DNA of 64,000 nucleotides from Elgaria multicarinata webbii (GCF_023053635.1 NC_086185.1:10910501-10974500), one strand, 5' to 3'; shown: positions 33,910 to 45,526, counted from the stretch's first letter. Notes: generated by a model from the letters alone, not told the origin. Numbers and translations: made by a program.

Positions 33910-34960
33910 ACTACCACAGGGATACGTTTGTAGCAAACCCTTGTCCAATAAAATGCAGAAATGTATTTTTATGCATTTGTCCCATTTCGAAGGCTGTGAG
34001 ACGCCGTCCACATAGTCCTTTAAAGAGATTCCTTAGCACTGGTATGCAATCCCACCTTTGATCCCATTTCCCCCCATCCAAGAAACCTCTGTGGGTCAAT
34101 AGCTCAAGCCCCCAAAACATGTATGCTTCTTTGTAAAAAGAAAGAAAAAAGAATGCCACCCAATCCTGGCTAGAGAGTATCTCCTTTCTTTTGAAATTAT
34201 AAATATAGAACTGACTAAGGTTACTGCTGTCCCTGGTTGGACTGACTCATACCTTGCTGACGACATCCCTCAAAAGAGGTACATGTGCTTTGACGTCATT
34301 GGAAGTCACACAGCTGCATGCCTGTCAGGACTGATTGATTTTCCAGTCCATCCCAGAGAGAGATGGCCAGGGCTCGATTCTCCTCTGGCTTTAGCATCAG
34401 CGTATCTTTATTGATTTCACATGATTTATATTTATACAGGTAATGAAGTTAGTGTGCTGTAGTGCCATAGTTTTCAGACTTCCTTTTCACCTCTGACCTC
34501 CAGCCTACAACACCGGGGCCATTTCTGAAAATAATTTCTCATAAATGTGTCAGGATCGTCAGTGGGGTCCACTCCAGACCTGAAAGCTGCGATGGAATTT
34601 TGCTCCTTAAGGCACTGAGGGTTGAAAATCGCATTCCACCCCCTTCCAGGATCAGGTAGTTTTATTGGTTCTGTCTTGTTCTAGCTCTCTTCTATCCCTC
34701 TCCTCTCTCCACACACACACTTGACTGAACTTATCTATCTATACAAAATTTGTCTTCCTTTTAGCAGACTTTAGCCTGATCCTCACATCAAGTGAAGCAT
34801 CTTCTGAGTGGCATGGTAGTTTTTGTATAGAGGGAGTTATGCATGTGACAGCGTTCAACGATGTTCTCCCTTACTTGCAACCTGAAGTGGTACAATCTAA
34901 GCAGATCTCCACCACATGCTCTTTTCCCAGGTGTGTTAATTGGCACTGAACAAGAGAGAA
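33910..34960. other. Intergenic sequence without recognised features
   Basis: No splice-supported exon and no clear repeat family. Short frames only. Confidence 0.4.
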
Positions 34961-34967
34961 AATGAAG

Positions 34968-35144
34968 TCTAAAATCCAGTTGGAACCAGTTACCTAGAGA
35001 GGTTGTGGGCTCTCCCGCACTACAGGCATTCAAGAGGCAGCTGGACAGCCATCTGTCAGGGATGCTTTCAGGTGGATTCCTGGATTGAGCAGGGGATTGG
35101 ACTTGATGGCCTTATAGGCCCCTTCCAACTCTACTATTCTATGA
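34968..35144 (+). repeat. CR1 LINE 3' end (ATTCTATG-terminated)
   Basis: 'gaaccagttacctagagaggttgtgggctctcccgc...ggattggacttgatggccttataggcc...attctatgaa' matches the CR1 3' end. Confidence 0.85.
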
Positions 35145-35564
35145 ACAGAGTAGTCAACGAGATGCTTGAGGGAAGTCTATGATGGGCCAGCCCTGTTTCC
35201 CTCTTCATCTACCCCCTCTCCCAGCAACTGGTAACTGGGCAAATTCTATCTCTGAATTCAGAGTTTCCATTTAGGTATCATGGCCAAGCTCCGCTGACAA
35301 ACTCCTTTGCCATAAATTGGTCTAATCCACTTTTAAAGCCGTCTCCGTCTGCGGCCGTCACCATATAATAAGGCAGCAAATTTGGTCAATTAATTATGTC
35401 TTGTATCAGGAGGCCCTTTCTCCAGTCTGTCCCGAATCTGCAGCCCATCAGTTTCATTCGGTGGCACCAAGTTCTATTAAATGAGAGGGAGGAAATCCAC
35501 TTTCTCTGTGTCACACCTAATTTTATAATCCTGTGTCTGCAGTGAGACTCCGGTTCAACCCATG

Positions 35565-35650
35565 TTACAGCCAGTGTGGTGTAATGGTGAAGGTGTTGGA
35601 CTGGGAGTCGGGAGATCTGGGTTCTAGTCCCCCACTTCATGCATTCTTCA
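35565..35650 (+). repeat. CORE-SINE head (tRNA-derived part)
   Basis: 'agccagtgtggtgtaatggtgaaggtgttggactgggagtcgggagatctgggttctagtcccc' holds tRNA-like A and B boxes. It is the head of the SINE family at 41288 and 63455, not a tRNA gene. Confidence 0.65.
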
Positions 35651-36076
35651 GGCAGGGGGAGGAAGCCCTGGCTCTGATAATGAGCAGGCTGCCAGGCCAA
35701 CACAAATAGCTCCAATTTCTGCTCTCGGCTGGCCTTGATATCTACCAGCCTCGAGCACAGCACCAACAGCCTTTAACCCTGGGAACCAGCATAGCTACCA
35801 GCCCCCATCATCTCAACAAACAGAACAACACTCTAGACATGGGCAAGAGAACTAGTGCACCCCTGACTCCTCCATGTGTAATAATCTGCATTTCCACTAC
35901 AGCCAGTCATAACAGTAATTTATAGTATGGGATCATATAGAGCCAACAACTTGACATTCTCCAGGAGTTGATGAGGCCTGTGTGCATTGGTAGCCCCCAG
36001 CCCACCCCTGGCACTGATGCCAACCTTTGGGTGGGGGTTGCCAGAAGCAACTGACTAGATGGCCATAAAGTAGATT

Positions 36077-36170
36077 TCCAGATATTTTGGACTTCAACTC
36101 CCAGCATTCCTGACCATTGGCTATGCTGGCAGGGACTTCTGGGAGTTGAAGCCCAAACATCTAGAGATCT
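36077..36170. mobile_element. Palindromic MITE
   Basis: 'ccagatattttggacttcaactcccagcattcctgaccattggctatgctgg' pairs with 'ggacttctgggagttgaagcccaaacatctag'. Confidence 0.65.
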
Positions 36171-36237
36171 ACCTTCTGCCCACTCCTGCTGTAAGCAGCA
36201 CTTTGTTCCAAGTGCTTTGGATTGGATTCAGATTTAG

Positions 36238-36606
36238 TCATAGAATCATAGAATAGCAGAGTTGGAAGGGGCCTACAAGGCCATCGAGTCCAACCCCCTG
36301 CTCATTGCAGGAATCCACCCTAAAGCATCCCTGACAGATGCTTGTCCAGCTGCCTCTTGAAGGCCTCTAGTGTGGGAGAGCCCACAACCTCCCTAGGTAA
36401 CTGGTTCCATTGTTTTACTGCTCTAACAATCGGGAAGTTTTTCCTGATGTCCAGCTGGAATCTGGCTTCCATTAACTTGAGCCCATTATTCTGTGTCCTG
36501 CACTCTGGGAGGATGGAGAAGAGATCCTGGCCTTCCTCTGTGTGACAACCTTTTAAGTATTTGAAGAGTGCTATCACGTCTCCCCTCAATCCCCTCATAG
36601 TTAGAG
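36238..36606 (-). repeat. CR1 LINE 3' end, reverse orientation
   Basis: It begins 'tcatagaatcatagaatagc', the reversed CR1 octamer end, and encodes on the minus strand the CR1 ORF2 terminus with KNFPIVRAVKQWNQLPREVV. The stop and 3' UTR follow the family pattern. Confidence 0.9.
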
Positions 36607-36619
36607 TAGACCAAGTTTC

Positions 36620-36910
36620 ACCAAGCTGGTGCCTTCCAGATGTGCTGAGTACAACTGCCAGCATGCATGGAGGGCATCAGGTTAGAGAGGGCTGGAATAG
36701 ATGTATTAAAATCAATGGGACTTCAGTGAGTCATGACCAACTTAACCCCATTGATCTCAAGGTATGTTATTTGCACCTGGCTCTGGTTAGTAGATCTAAC
36801 TCAGGATAGGGTTGCTCAAGAGCAGGGATGGGTGGACAGGTGGCTTTCTCCAGGTGTTATCAACTCCCATCATCTCTTACTATTGGCTATGCTGGCCACA
36901 GCTGATTAGA
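36620..36910. mobile_element. Two degraded palindromic MITE copies
   Basis: Around 36625-36690 ('caccaagctggtgccttccagatgtgctgagtacaac') and 36835-36910 ('ctccaggtgttatcaactcccatcatctcttac'). Confidence 0.5.
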
Positions 36911-36958
36911 ATTGCACTCTAACGGCATTGACAGGGTCACAGGTTGTCCACTGCTAGG

Positions 36959-37175
36959 TACCTCCCTAGGTAACTGATTCCATTGTTGTACTGTTCTAAC
37001 AATGAGGAAGTTTTTTCTGATGTCCAGCCGGAATCTGGCTTCCTGTAACTTGAGCCCATTATTCCGTGTCCTGCACTCTAGGAGGATCGAGAAGAGATCC
37101 TGGCCCTCCTCTGTGTGACAACCTTTTAAGTATTTGAAGAGTGCTATCATGTCTCCCCACAATTCAAAGTATAGC
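36959..37175 (-). repeat. CR1 LINE fragment, reverse orientation
   Basis: 'ctccctaggtaactgattccattg' through 'gagtgctatcatgtctcccc', the reverse complement of the CR1 ORF2 end, without the octamer terminus. Confidence 0.85.
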
Positions 37176-38355
37176 TGTGGGATGAGAGTGAGGTCCTCCT
37201 GGCCTGGGAAAGAGATTGACAGGGAGGCACAATGGGAAGAGACTCCCAGGATTAGCAATGAGAGTGTTTATGCCCTGGAAATAGCCTGTATCAACGCATT
37301 TTAAACAAACCACTACCACATTTGCAGTGTCATTGTATGCATGTTTATGTGGGACTCAGTCCCACTGTGTTCAACAGAACTTCCTCCCAGGAATCTGAAA
37401 TAAGACCCCAGCTTTATTTTGTGCTGTATTGATTCAGCACTTCTTGAACTCAGTTCTCAAGTTAAAGCAATCTGAAATGAAGAGAAACCAATCATGCTAG
37501 TTCACACTGGCCGGTGTCTCCTGACCGACCCCGGCAAGGAGAAAGGCATGTGTTAATTGGGCTCTCGAATAACACTAGGCAAGGATGTGGGTTTGTTTAA
37601 TTGAGATCGATCCCATTAGTGAGGCAGAAGGGTTGACCAAATGACCTTTTGAGGCTGGTTCCAGCCAAGTGGTTTATTTGGCCAACTTATTAGTCACTTT
37701 TCTGCTTAAAGTAAATTCTCAAAGTGATTTCTCCCATTTCAAGGGGGGGGGGAATCCCACAAGACAATGTAAAATACAAAAGCATAAACTATAAGTTATG
37801 AGAATGCAGCTAGACAGCAGCAGTTATAATTTAATAACCAGGAAGGTGGGTGGGGGAAGACTTTTACATGTAAAGCATTTTTTCACCTGGTGGTGGTGGA
37901 AAAGCATTTATAAGTTACATTTTCGGATATACATGTATACTTGTGCCATATATTATGAAAATCGATTTGGTTCCACTTTGTGCTTTTTATTGATGATATT
38001 GGTGATGATGATGATAGAATCACAGAGTTGCAAGGATATCAATGTTCATTTAATCCAACTCCCTGGCAATGTAGGAAATCTCCCACTTTGGCATCCTATA
38101 TACTGTAGATAGCCATCCAACATCTTCTTGACAGCCTTCCATGAAGGAGAGCCCACCATGTCCTGAAGCAGTGTGTTCTACTGTCAAATAGCTCGTACCA
38201 TCAAGAGGTTCAAAACAAAATCCCCTTTCTTGTAATTTGAACCCTTCTCTGTTTTGAAGCAACAAAAAGCCCAATTTGCCCCATCAACCATGAGGCCGCC
38301 TGTATTGCCTCTTAATCATCTCTTCTCCAGGTGAAACCTTCCCAACCCCTTCCTC
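37176..38355. other. Intergenic sequence with a short palindromic repeat near 37320
   Basis: A short palindromic repeat is at about 37320-37400 ('gcatgtttatgtgggactcagtcccactgtgttcaacagaacttcc'). A stretch near 38020-38280 resembles an old CR1-like 3' end. No gene was recognised. Confidence 0.4.
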
Positions 38356-38357
38356 AT

Positions 38358-38438
38358 AAGAACATCAGAAAAGCCATGCTGCATCAGACCAAGGGTCCGT
38401 CTAGGCCAGCGTTCTGTTCATGAAGTGGCCAACTGGCC
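38358..38438 (-). repeat. CR1-type 3' end, reverse orientation, short
   Basis: 'aagaacatcagaaaagccatgctgcatcagaccaagggtccgtctaggcc' matches the subfamily at 10683-10965. Confidence 0.65.
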
Positions 38439-38962
38439 TCATCTCTACATTTAACACCGCTCTACTGACATTGGAGCCGTTAATCTCAACTGTTCTATAT
38501 GCACCTGCCTTGTGTGGCAAGCCACCCAGAATTACAGCTTTGAGGATCCTTCTAGGCCAGGGGTGCAGAGTCTCCAAGCAGTGAGCCAAATCCGGCTCTC
38601 TGAGGTTCCCAAAATGTCCACAACCCCATTCCCCATGCCTGATTGTTTGGTGGTTTCCACTTTTGTGCCATGTCCCCCCCACCTTCTAAAAGGTTTAAAT
38701 GCCCCTCCTAAAGCTTAGTGGCAGTAAGTAAGAGCTTTAACTGGTATTTTGCCCCTGTTCCTTTCCCCCTTGACCCTTGTCCCTTTGCTACAACCCCACA
38801 TATCACTGGAGTGTGGCCCCAGAGAGCTTCTCCAAAATTGAATTTGGCCCTTGAACCAAACCAGGTTCCTCACTCCTGCCGTAGGAACTAAGCTCCATCG
38901 AACACAATGGGATTTCGGTTTCACTAAACATTATCGATTGTTTCTGCTTCGTTAGTTACCTT

Positions 38963-39320
38963 TAAGCAATACGTAGTCCTGTTTGGACTGCTGCAATGCA
39001 TGTGGGTCTGCCTTTGGAAACTGTTCCAAGACTTCAGCTGGTCCAGAATGCTGTGGCCAGATGGTTGACCAAACTCATTACAAGGAGCACGCGACTCCCT
39101 CGTTACACTACAGCAGCTTCGCTAGCTGTTTCTGGGCAGAAATCCCAGATGGTTGTGACCTATAAAGCCCTACATGGCTTGGGACCAGGCTATATGAAAG
39201 ACCATCTTCTCACATACAAGCCTTCCCAGACCTTAAGATCTTCTGGAGACATGCCACCATCAGAGCTGCATTTGGTGACAACGCAAGACAACGCCATCAA
39301 CCTATATTGTTGAAGCACTT
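38963..39320 (+). repeat. L2-type LINE ORF2 C-terminal fragment
   Basis: Encodes TVPRLQLVQNAVARWLTKLI and then YKALHGLGPGYMKDHLL, the end of an L2-like ORF2 (LQLVQNAA...YKALNGLAP...YL). The same region is better preserved at 59050-59410. Confidence 0.75.
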
Positions 39321-39334
39321 CAGGCTGTTTATTA

Positions 39335-39475
39335 TTTTCTTTTATTAAGACATTTGTATACCGCCTTATAGCACAAGGATCTCAGGGCGGCTTACAAATA
39401 AAATCATACAACCAATATAAAACAATAAATGTACACAGCTAAAAACAAATTAAGCCATTAAGCTAATAGGCTCTG
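39335..39475 (-). repeat. Retroposon fragment with reversed LINE tail
   Basis: 'tttgtataccgccttatagcacaaggatctcagggcggcttacaaataaaatc' is a reversed 3' tail followed by AT-rich sequence. Partial copy at 41160-41275. Confidence 0.5.
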
Positions 39476-39509
39476 TGATTGAGGAACAAAATATGCCAAG
39501 GTTCATTCG

Positions 39510-39513
<4 letters not shown>

Positions 39514-39580
<67 letters not shown>
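39514..39580. repeat. (TC)n microsatellite
   Basis: Pure TC dinucleotide run of about 66 bp. Its reverse strand gives a meaningless Arg-Glu repeat frame. Confidence 0.95.
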
Positions 39581-39586
<6 letters not shown>

Positions 39587-39599
39587 GCCATAGATAACA

Positions 39600-40070
39600 C
39601 AAAGTCTTGAGGCAACCTCTTGTATATTTTCTCTTTTAATGGGGGTTTAATGAAACATGATTTCAGTGAAAGGCCAAGGACTCCACCACGAAAGGGAAAC
39701 TTGCCCAAGGTCATTCTGCCATGTAAATATGTATCCCTTCCTTTCATGTGAGCCCCACATGAAAGGAAGGGATACATTCCTGAGTGGGTCACTCAGCACA
39801 AAGCTCACTTTGATATATTGAAAGGTTGTGCTTTGACCCAACATCTCTGGCCGGTGGTGGGAAGCTGAAAGACTAATAGCATTACTCAGCACAAGAAAGA
39901 GAGGGACATAGTGTTCATTTTCCATAATGTGTTGTAGCCTCCGTTTGCTCATCATTGGCCAACTGATCCATTCCTGACTAATAGTTTGGACATGAGGCCA
40001 GTGCCCTCAAGCAAAAAGACAAGACAATTTTCTGGTCAAAGTAAAAAACAGCCAGGTTCCTGCAGGGATC
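39600..40070. other. Intergenic sequence with a small inverted repeat
   Basis: 'atgtatcccttcctttcatg' (near 39728) and 'catgaaaggaagggatacat' (near 39757) form a 20-bp perfect inverted repeat. No gene. Confidence 0.5.
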
Positions 40071-40074
40071 TTAT

Positions 40075-40400
40075 GTATGTATGTATCACATTTCTATACT
40101 GCCCAATAACTGAAGCTCTCTGGGCGGTTCACAAAAATCAAAACCACTAAGTACAGCATAAAACAACATATAATATAAAATGTACAATATAAAAGTACAA
40201 CCAGAATAAAACCTAGCAGCAATGCAGAGATTTAAAATACAGATTTAAAACAACAGAGCTAAAAGATTAGAATGCTGAAATGCCGGGAAGGGGGGGGGGA
40301 AGTCTTCACCTGACACTGAAAGGAACACAATGTCGGTGCCAAGTGAACCACTCTATGGCACTCATTCCACAACTGGGGTGCCACAGCCGGGAAGGCTCTC
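40075..40400 (-). repeat. Retroposon fragment with reversed LINE tail
   Basis: 'cacatttctatactgcccaataactgaagctctctgggcggttcacaaaaatc' is the reversed L2-like tail. The body includes 'aggaacacaatgtcggtgcc' and 'cactcattccacaactggggtgccacagccgggaaggctc', a widespread reptile repeat block. Confidence 0.55.
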
Positions 40401-40411
40401 ATATATTAAAT

Positions 40412-40530
40412 CAATCTTCCCCAACCTAGTGCTTTCCAGATGTGTTGGACCACAACTTTCATCAACCCCACTGGGGGCAGTGGGAGTTGTAGTGAAATAC
40501 ATCTGAAGGGCACCAGGTTGGAGAAAGCTG
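40412..40530. mobile_element. Palindromic MITE, well preserved
   Basis: 'cttccccaacctagtgctttccagatgtgttggaccacaac' mirrors 'gggagttgtagtgaaatacatctgaagggcaccaggttggagaaag'. Ends CCCAACCT...AGGTTGG. Confidence 0.75.
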
Positions 40531-41287
40531 GATTTTTTCTTAAGCTCTTAGGGCCAAATCCTATGAATGTTTAGACAGAAAAAGTCCTACAACTTCTAGC
40601 AAGCACCAGCCAACATGATACCTAATGGCTAGATCAAGGGTAGGCAGAAGGTAGATTTAGATCTGCTCATAGATTTTTTGGTTGGTTTGCAGATCAGGAA
40701 GGATTTCTAATTTTCTATGTCCCAATGGTTCTTACAATAGCAGCAACAAAATGTAAGGCTGCAGCCCTCTACCTGCTTTCCTGAGAAGAAGTCTGTCTGA
40801 GTTCAATGTGAAATATATAGCGTCATACTGTAAATATATCGTTTTAATTAGAAGAAAATATATTCCTTTGCCCAAAGCTGTTTCAGGTCTGGGCAAGATG
40901 GGTTTGGGGGGTGGGGAATGGGAATGATATCAAGAATTTAAGGGAACCCATTCAAGCTATGAAAAAATATAGTTCTAGTTTTTTCACATTGACGTCGTCA
41001 CATACACTAATCTCCCTGTTACTACAACAGAGCTTTCGTTGCTAAGAGGTTTGGGGCCATATTCTAAAACGGAGTGTTGTTCATCTTTTTCTTTCTTTTT
41101 CTTGCCAGCCGGTTCATGTGTGATTTTAAGTCCTCATTTCAGAACTGTGGCTGTCAGTTTATCTATTTAAAACATTTATATCCCTCCCTATATCATTTAA
41201 GATCTCAGAGCGGTGTACAGATAAAAGTATACAGTATAAAACAATAAATATGCACAGTTAAAAACAAATTAAACTATGTATAATTTG

Positions 41288-41530
41288 TATTATTTATTTA
41301 TTTATTACATTTATATCCCACCACTTTTCCTCCAAGGAACCCAAGGCGGCGTACATAATCCTCCTCCTCTCCATGTTATCCTCACAGCAACAACCCTGTG
41401 AGGTAGGTTGGGCTGAGAGTCTGTGACTGGCCCAAAGTCACCCAGTGGGTTTCCATGGCCTAGTGGGGACTAGAACCTGGATCTCCTGACTCCCAGTCCA
41501 ACACCTTAGCCACTACACCATACTGGCTCG
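41288..41530 (-). repeat. CORE-SINE (MIR-like), full length, reverse orientation
   Basis: It begins with the tail ('tatttatttatttattacatttatatcccaccac'), runs through the CORE ('gtctgtgactggcccaaagtcacccagtggg') and ends in the tRNA head ('ccactacaccatactggctc'). The best complete copy here. Confidence 0.8.
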
Positions 41531-42157
41531 GATGAGAAAGAATGAGACTGTTCTGTTATGTGGGTGAGATCTTCCTTCATCTCTGCTTAATTACTCTCTT
41601 GGAGGCACAGAACCAGCAGAATAGTGGGGAACCATATCCTGTTCGGCAAGTAGAAGGGGCAACAGGATCCCTGTGTGGGATTCTTTTGCTCCATAGAGAG
41701 AACCAACCCACTCACAGAGCAGGAGTGATTTTTTTACATACTAAGGACAGGGCCACTTTGGTGGTAGCATCCTTGCTTTGGAATACCTGACTTGGGATAC
41801 GGCTGTTCTGATGCTCTTAGGTTCTTAGAACAGGAAGCATTACCCCTGATTTTGTTTATTTATCTTTTTTGTTCCTTTTTCATTGGGAATTTTAACAAAA
41901 CAAAACAATTTGTGAAAAGAAAAACGAAAAAAGAACAAGAAATTACATGCATAGAAATATCAATATTCCATCAGCTACAACCTGATGGAATATTGGGGAG
42001 GGGAGATTATACATAAATTCCAAGAAAACTCACATCAAATATCCATATATTTATCCATTCATGAGTGGCACCTATATAGCAACTGTTCAAGTGCCGGTAG
42101 CATTTTTAGGTTGTCAGTCCATGGGAGGTGGTCGTTTATCCTTCCAAAATTGTAATA

Positions 42158-42309
42158 CCGTATTTCTTTGATTGTAAGATGCACACTAATTTCAGAACCA
42201 CCAACAGGAAAAAAACACCCTAAGACACACCCGTGATTCTAAGACACACCCCATTTTTAGAGATGTTTATATGGGGGGAAAAGTGTGTCTTAGAATCGAA
42301 GAAATATAT
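42158..42309. mobile_element. MITE with CCGTATTTCTTTGATTGTAAGA termini
   Basis: The left end 'ccgtatttctttgattgtaag' is mirrored by 'cttagaatcgaagaaatata' at the right, and the interior repeats 'taagacacaccc'. It lies next to TA. About 150 bp, probably a Tc1/mariner-like or related MITE. Confidence 0.65.
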
Positions 42310-42749
42310 CAATCTTTTGGCTATCAATAAGGGTTTGGAAAATCCATTTGCACTGGCCTTACATTAACTTCCAAGAAACCGGTAGGAGGACATGTACACC
42401 GTTCAATATTAAAGACTCTTCCAATGCAAAGTTTATCCATATTATGGCCTCCTCCCAAAAGGAGGTGACTATTAGGCATTGCCAAAACGTATGGATAAAA
42501 GAAGCATTTTGCGAATTAGACAAGCCCTTACTTAGAAGATGCAGTATCCTGGGTTTCTCACACAATCCAAAGGCATTTTTTGGCAGCTATTCTGTCTTAT
42601 CTTCCTTAATGGATTTTCTGTTAAAAAGAAGATGGCATCACAAGTGGGAAAAGGGCTATGTCCCAATGTCGTCGTCATCTGGATCCCATGAATGTGGCAG
42701 TGTAATTGTACAATTAAAGCCTCCTCTAGAAGCACCCACAGACACTGGT

Positions 42750-43148
42750 AGATCTGAGAACTGGGCATGTTTAGCCTGGAGAAGAGAAGATTGAGGGGAG
42801 ACATGATAGCACTCTTCAAATACTTAAAAGGTTGTCACACAGAGGAGGGCCAGGATCTCTTCTCCATCCTCCCAGAGTGGACACGGAATAACGGGCTCAA
42901 GTTAAAGGAAGCCAGATTCCAGCTGGACATCACGAAAAACTTCCTGACTGTTAGAGCAGTACGACAATGGAATCAGTTACCTAGGGAGGTTATGGGCTCT
43001 CCCACACTAGAGGCATTCAAGAGGCAGCTGGACAAGCATCTGTCAGGGATGCTTTAGGGTGGATTCCTGCATTGAGCAGGGGGTTGGACTCGATGGCCTT
43101 GTAGGCCCCTTCCAACTCTGCTATTCTATGATTCTATGATTCTATGAA
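42750..43148 (+). repeat. CR1 LINE 3' part, well preserved
   Basis: It encodes [20 protein letters not shown] and then QWNQLPREVMGSPTLEAFKR up to the CR1 stop, followed by 'gggttggactcgatggccttgtaggcc' and three copies of the CR1 end octamer. The coding frame is nearly open. Confidence 0.92.
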
Positions 43149-43360
43149 AGGAGAGCGGCATTTCCCCTCAGATTCAGTCTCAAACTATGACAGAACAGAA
43201 GGAAATAGACAGCTCGGAGCAAGGGCACAATTCGTAATGGACTCTGCACTGGTTTGTCATTCACAAAATGGGGTAAGCGAGAACACACGCCTTGTGTCCA
43301 TGACTGTGGTGCTATGCTGCTCTTGGCCTCCATTAGCATCTCCGTTTCAGGAGTAGAGAA

Positions 43361-43480
43361 TCAGGTGCCCTTCAGAGTTTTGGACTACAACTCCCATAAA
43401 CCCCAGCCAGCGCAGCCAATGCTCACAGATTATGGGAAAAGAAATCCAAAATATCTGGCAGGCACTAGGTTGCTTTCCCC
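43361..43480. mobile_element. Palindromic MITE
   Basis: 'tcaggtgcccttcagagttttggactacaactcccataaacc' mirrors 'gattatgggaaaagaaatccaaaatatctggcaggcactaggttgc'. Confidence 0.7.
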
Positions 43481-43629
43481 TACGCTCATTGTTTTATGAT
43501 CTCTGTTAAGGTCTTAACTCATTTGTGTGTCATGGATTCTTTCACTGCTTTATGTGTTTTAACAAACGGGGCGGGGGGGGGCGCATGAACAGCAAAATGC
43601 CCCCGTTTCTGTCTCTCTGTGTTGATGCT

Positions 43630-43840
43630 GCAGTGGAGGCTGGTGACTCCAGTTCCAAGTGGGGCTGTGCCTCCATTCTGAGTTCCAGACAGAACTCTAA
43701 AGGAGCCATCCATGGTGCTGAACTTGGGGGTGGGCTAGGATTCAGCACTTTGGATAGCCCCTTCAGAGTTCTGAATTGTTCTGATGGAAACCAAGAGTGG
43801 ATTCACAGCTCCGCTGAGATCCGAACAACCAGCCTCCGGT
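43630..43840. mobile_element. hAT-like MITE with GGAGGCTGGTGACTCC terminus
   Basis: The left end CAGTGGAGGCTGGTGACTCC mirrors the right end (CAACCAGCCTCCGGTG). TTGATGCT is present on both sides (43622-43629 and 43842-43849), consistent with an 8-bp duplication. Related to 10128-10332. Confidence 0.65.
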
Positions 43841-44140
43841 GTTGATGCTCAAGATTGCCTCAAGCGACATGCCTTGTGCCCAGCGAAGCCCATTCTCAAA
43901 ATCATCATCATCATCATCCCAGACACTATGGCCTGTTGTGTTTGCTCAAAAGTGAAAGAAGAACATTAGTTAATGGGCTTATTAGAAATGTAATAAATAA
44001 ATACAAATACAATAAAGGAAACACGAATTCCAAATCAACTAAGGCTCTCTTCTTTTACTATGGCCCCATCATTGTGATTTCAAAACAGGCACCGGGGCTT
44101 AAACCCCCAGGTAAGTCGTGCTGCTTCCAAGGAAGACGAG

Positions 44141-44170
44141 GAAAGGGGAGGGGAGGGGAGGGGAGGGGAG
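44141..44170. repeat. (GGGGA)n short tandem repeat
   Basis: About five GGGGA units just upstream of the CpG island. G-rich, possible quadruplex. Confidence 0.85.
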
Positions 44171-44299
44171 GTCTTTTGAAAGAAAGGAGATCTCTCTTTT
44201 TTTTGAAGCCAGGCGTGTGTCAGCCTTGTGAAACCGAAGGCGCAACGAGCCTCTGTGTGTGTGTGTGTGTGCGTGAAATTAACCAGGCAGAAACTGACA

Positions 44300-44950
44300 A
44301 GCCAGGCGGGCGGATTTGTGCCTTGGGCTGGGTTTCCCCTTCCCCGCGGTGGGGGATCTGGGCTCCCCTCTTCCTCCTCCTCCTCCTCCTCCTCCCGGCC
44401 CCTCCCCGGGCTCCGTCTGCCGCCCACCCCCGGACACAGAGCGAGGAGGAAGCCCCGTCCGGCCGCCCCACCTCAAACTGTGTGACGCGGAGTTGCCATG
44501 GCCACTCTTTTACGCTACAAGGGCTGAGCCGGGGGCGGGGGGAGGGCGGCGGGCGGGGAAGGGACGGAGCGCATTTCAGCACCACCGCGGCCGCGGACAG
44601 CAGCCCCGGCGCCGAAACTCCGCTCGTCTTTCCCCCTCCCTCCCCGCCCCGTTCCCCGAGTTCGGGCTTCCCTCACCCCAACGCCCCCCTTTGACTCCAG
44701 GGGGGGACTGGCGGGTCCCGGGGACCCCTGTGCACGTCTCTCTCCCCCTGGCACCCTCACCAGGTGGGGCTGATCCATCCCCGGAGGGAAGCGGCGGGAG
44801 GACCCGAAGGGGCGGTGAGGGGCGCGTCTCGCCATCCCCTCGCCTGCAGGCTTCGGGAGCGCCTCCGAGGGGGAGAGGGGAGACCCGGAGCTGCCGCTTC
44901 CACGAGGCCGTCCCGGTGAGTGCCTGGCTCTTGATCCGCGGGGAAGAGGC
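44300..44950 (+). promoter_or_regulatory. Isolated CpG island, likely promoter and 5' exon of an unidentified gene
   Basis: Very CpG-rich DNA begins abruptly in AT-rich repeats and ends about 0.6 kb later. A consensus donor (GGTGAGTGCC, exon end about 44915) and another (CAGGTAAGTC, near 44110) are both on the plus strand, so plus-strand transcription is favoured. A short frame MATLLRYKG opens at 44498 and stops at once. Long open frames in several phases (up to 279 aa) are Pro/Arg/Gly-rich and look like by-products of composition. No coding exon of a known neighbour of ERCC6L was recognised downstream. Confidence 0.5.
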
Positions 44951-45173
44951 TGGGAGGAAAGGGTTACGCAGTAGGGGGCTTCCCTGCCCCCTTGTTATTG
45001 TTGTTCTTCTGATTATTACGCCATCAATGCGCGTGGGGTTCAGGGTACCACCAGAGTATTCGGCAGCCTCCCCTGATATAGGGTCTGGCTTTTGGAAGTA
45101 GCCCTATATACTTCCACAGCGACCTTCTTGGACAACCGTTCTCCTAATCGGATGTTTGTTTGTTTGTTTGTTT

Positions 45174-45279
45174 GGGAGGGGACTACAACTCCCATTACCC
45201 CAGGCACTAGGGCTGGTGGTCGGGGATAAGGGGAGCAATAGTCTAAAACATACGGAGGACACCACCAGGTTGGAAGGAA
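45174..45279. mobile_element. Palindromic MITE, degraded
   Basis: 'ggactacaactcccattaccccaggcactagggctgg' with a right half ending 'gaggacaccaccaggttggaagg'. A (TGTT)n run lies just before it. Confidence 0.55.
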
Positions 45280-45297
45280 GAGTACTCTCTGAGAACA

Positions 45298-45526
45298 TGA
45301 GAAGGATATCAGTGGCTATTGGTCCTGAAGGCTATGTGCTACCTCCAGTATCAGAGGCAGTAAACCTATAAACATGAGTTGCTGGGGAACATGGGTGGGA
45401 GGGGGCTGTTGCATCGTATCCTGCTTATGGGTCCCTGGTCGACAGCTTTTTGGCGGCTGTGTGAACAGAGTGCTGGACTAGATGGACCCTTGGTCTCATC
45501 CAGCATGGCTCTTCTTATGTTCGTAA
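45298..45526 (+). repeat. CR1-type LINE 3' end
   Basis: 'ggatatcagtggctattggtcctgaaggctatgtgc...gagtgctggactagatggacccttggtctcatccagcatggc' belongs to the subfamily at 350-1030. Confidence 0.75.

Noticed and set aside
35565-35650. tRNA gene
   Set aside because: It is the tRNA-derived head of the CORE-SINE family at 41288 and 63455.
42767-43057. 96-aa protein with QWNQLPREV
   Set aside because: It is the CR1 ORF2 terminus, not a host gene.
43855-45101. Open frames of 279 and 261 aa in the 44-45 kb CpG island
   Set aside because: They are Pro/Arg/Gly/Ser-rich, overlap in several phases on both strands and include microsatellite runs. Stop codons are simply rare in CpG-rich DNA.
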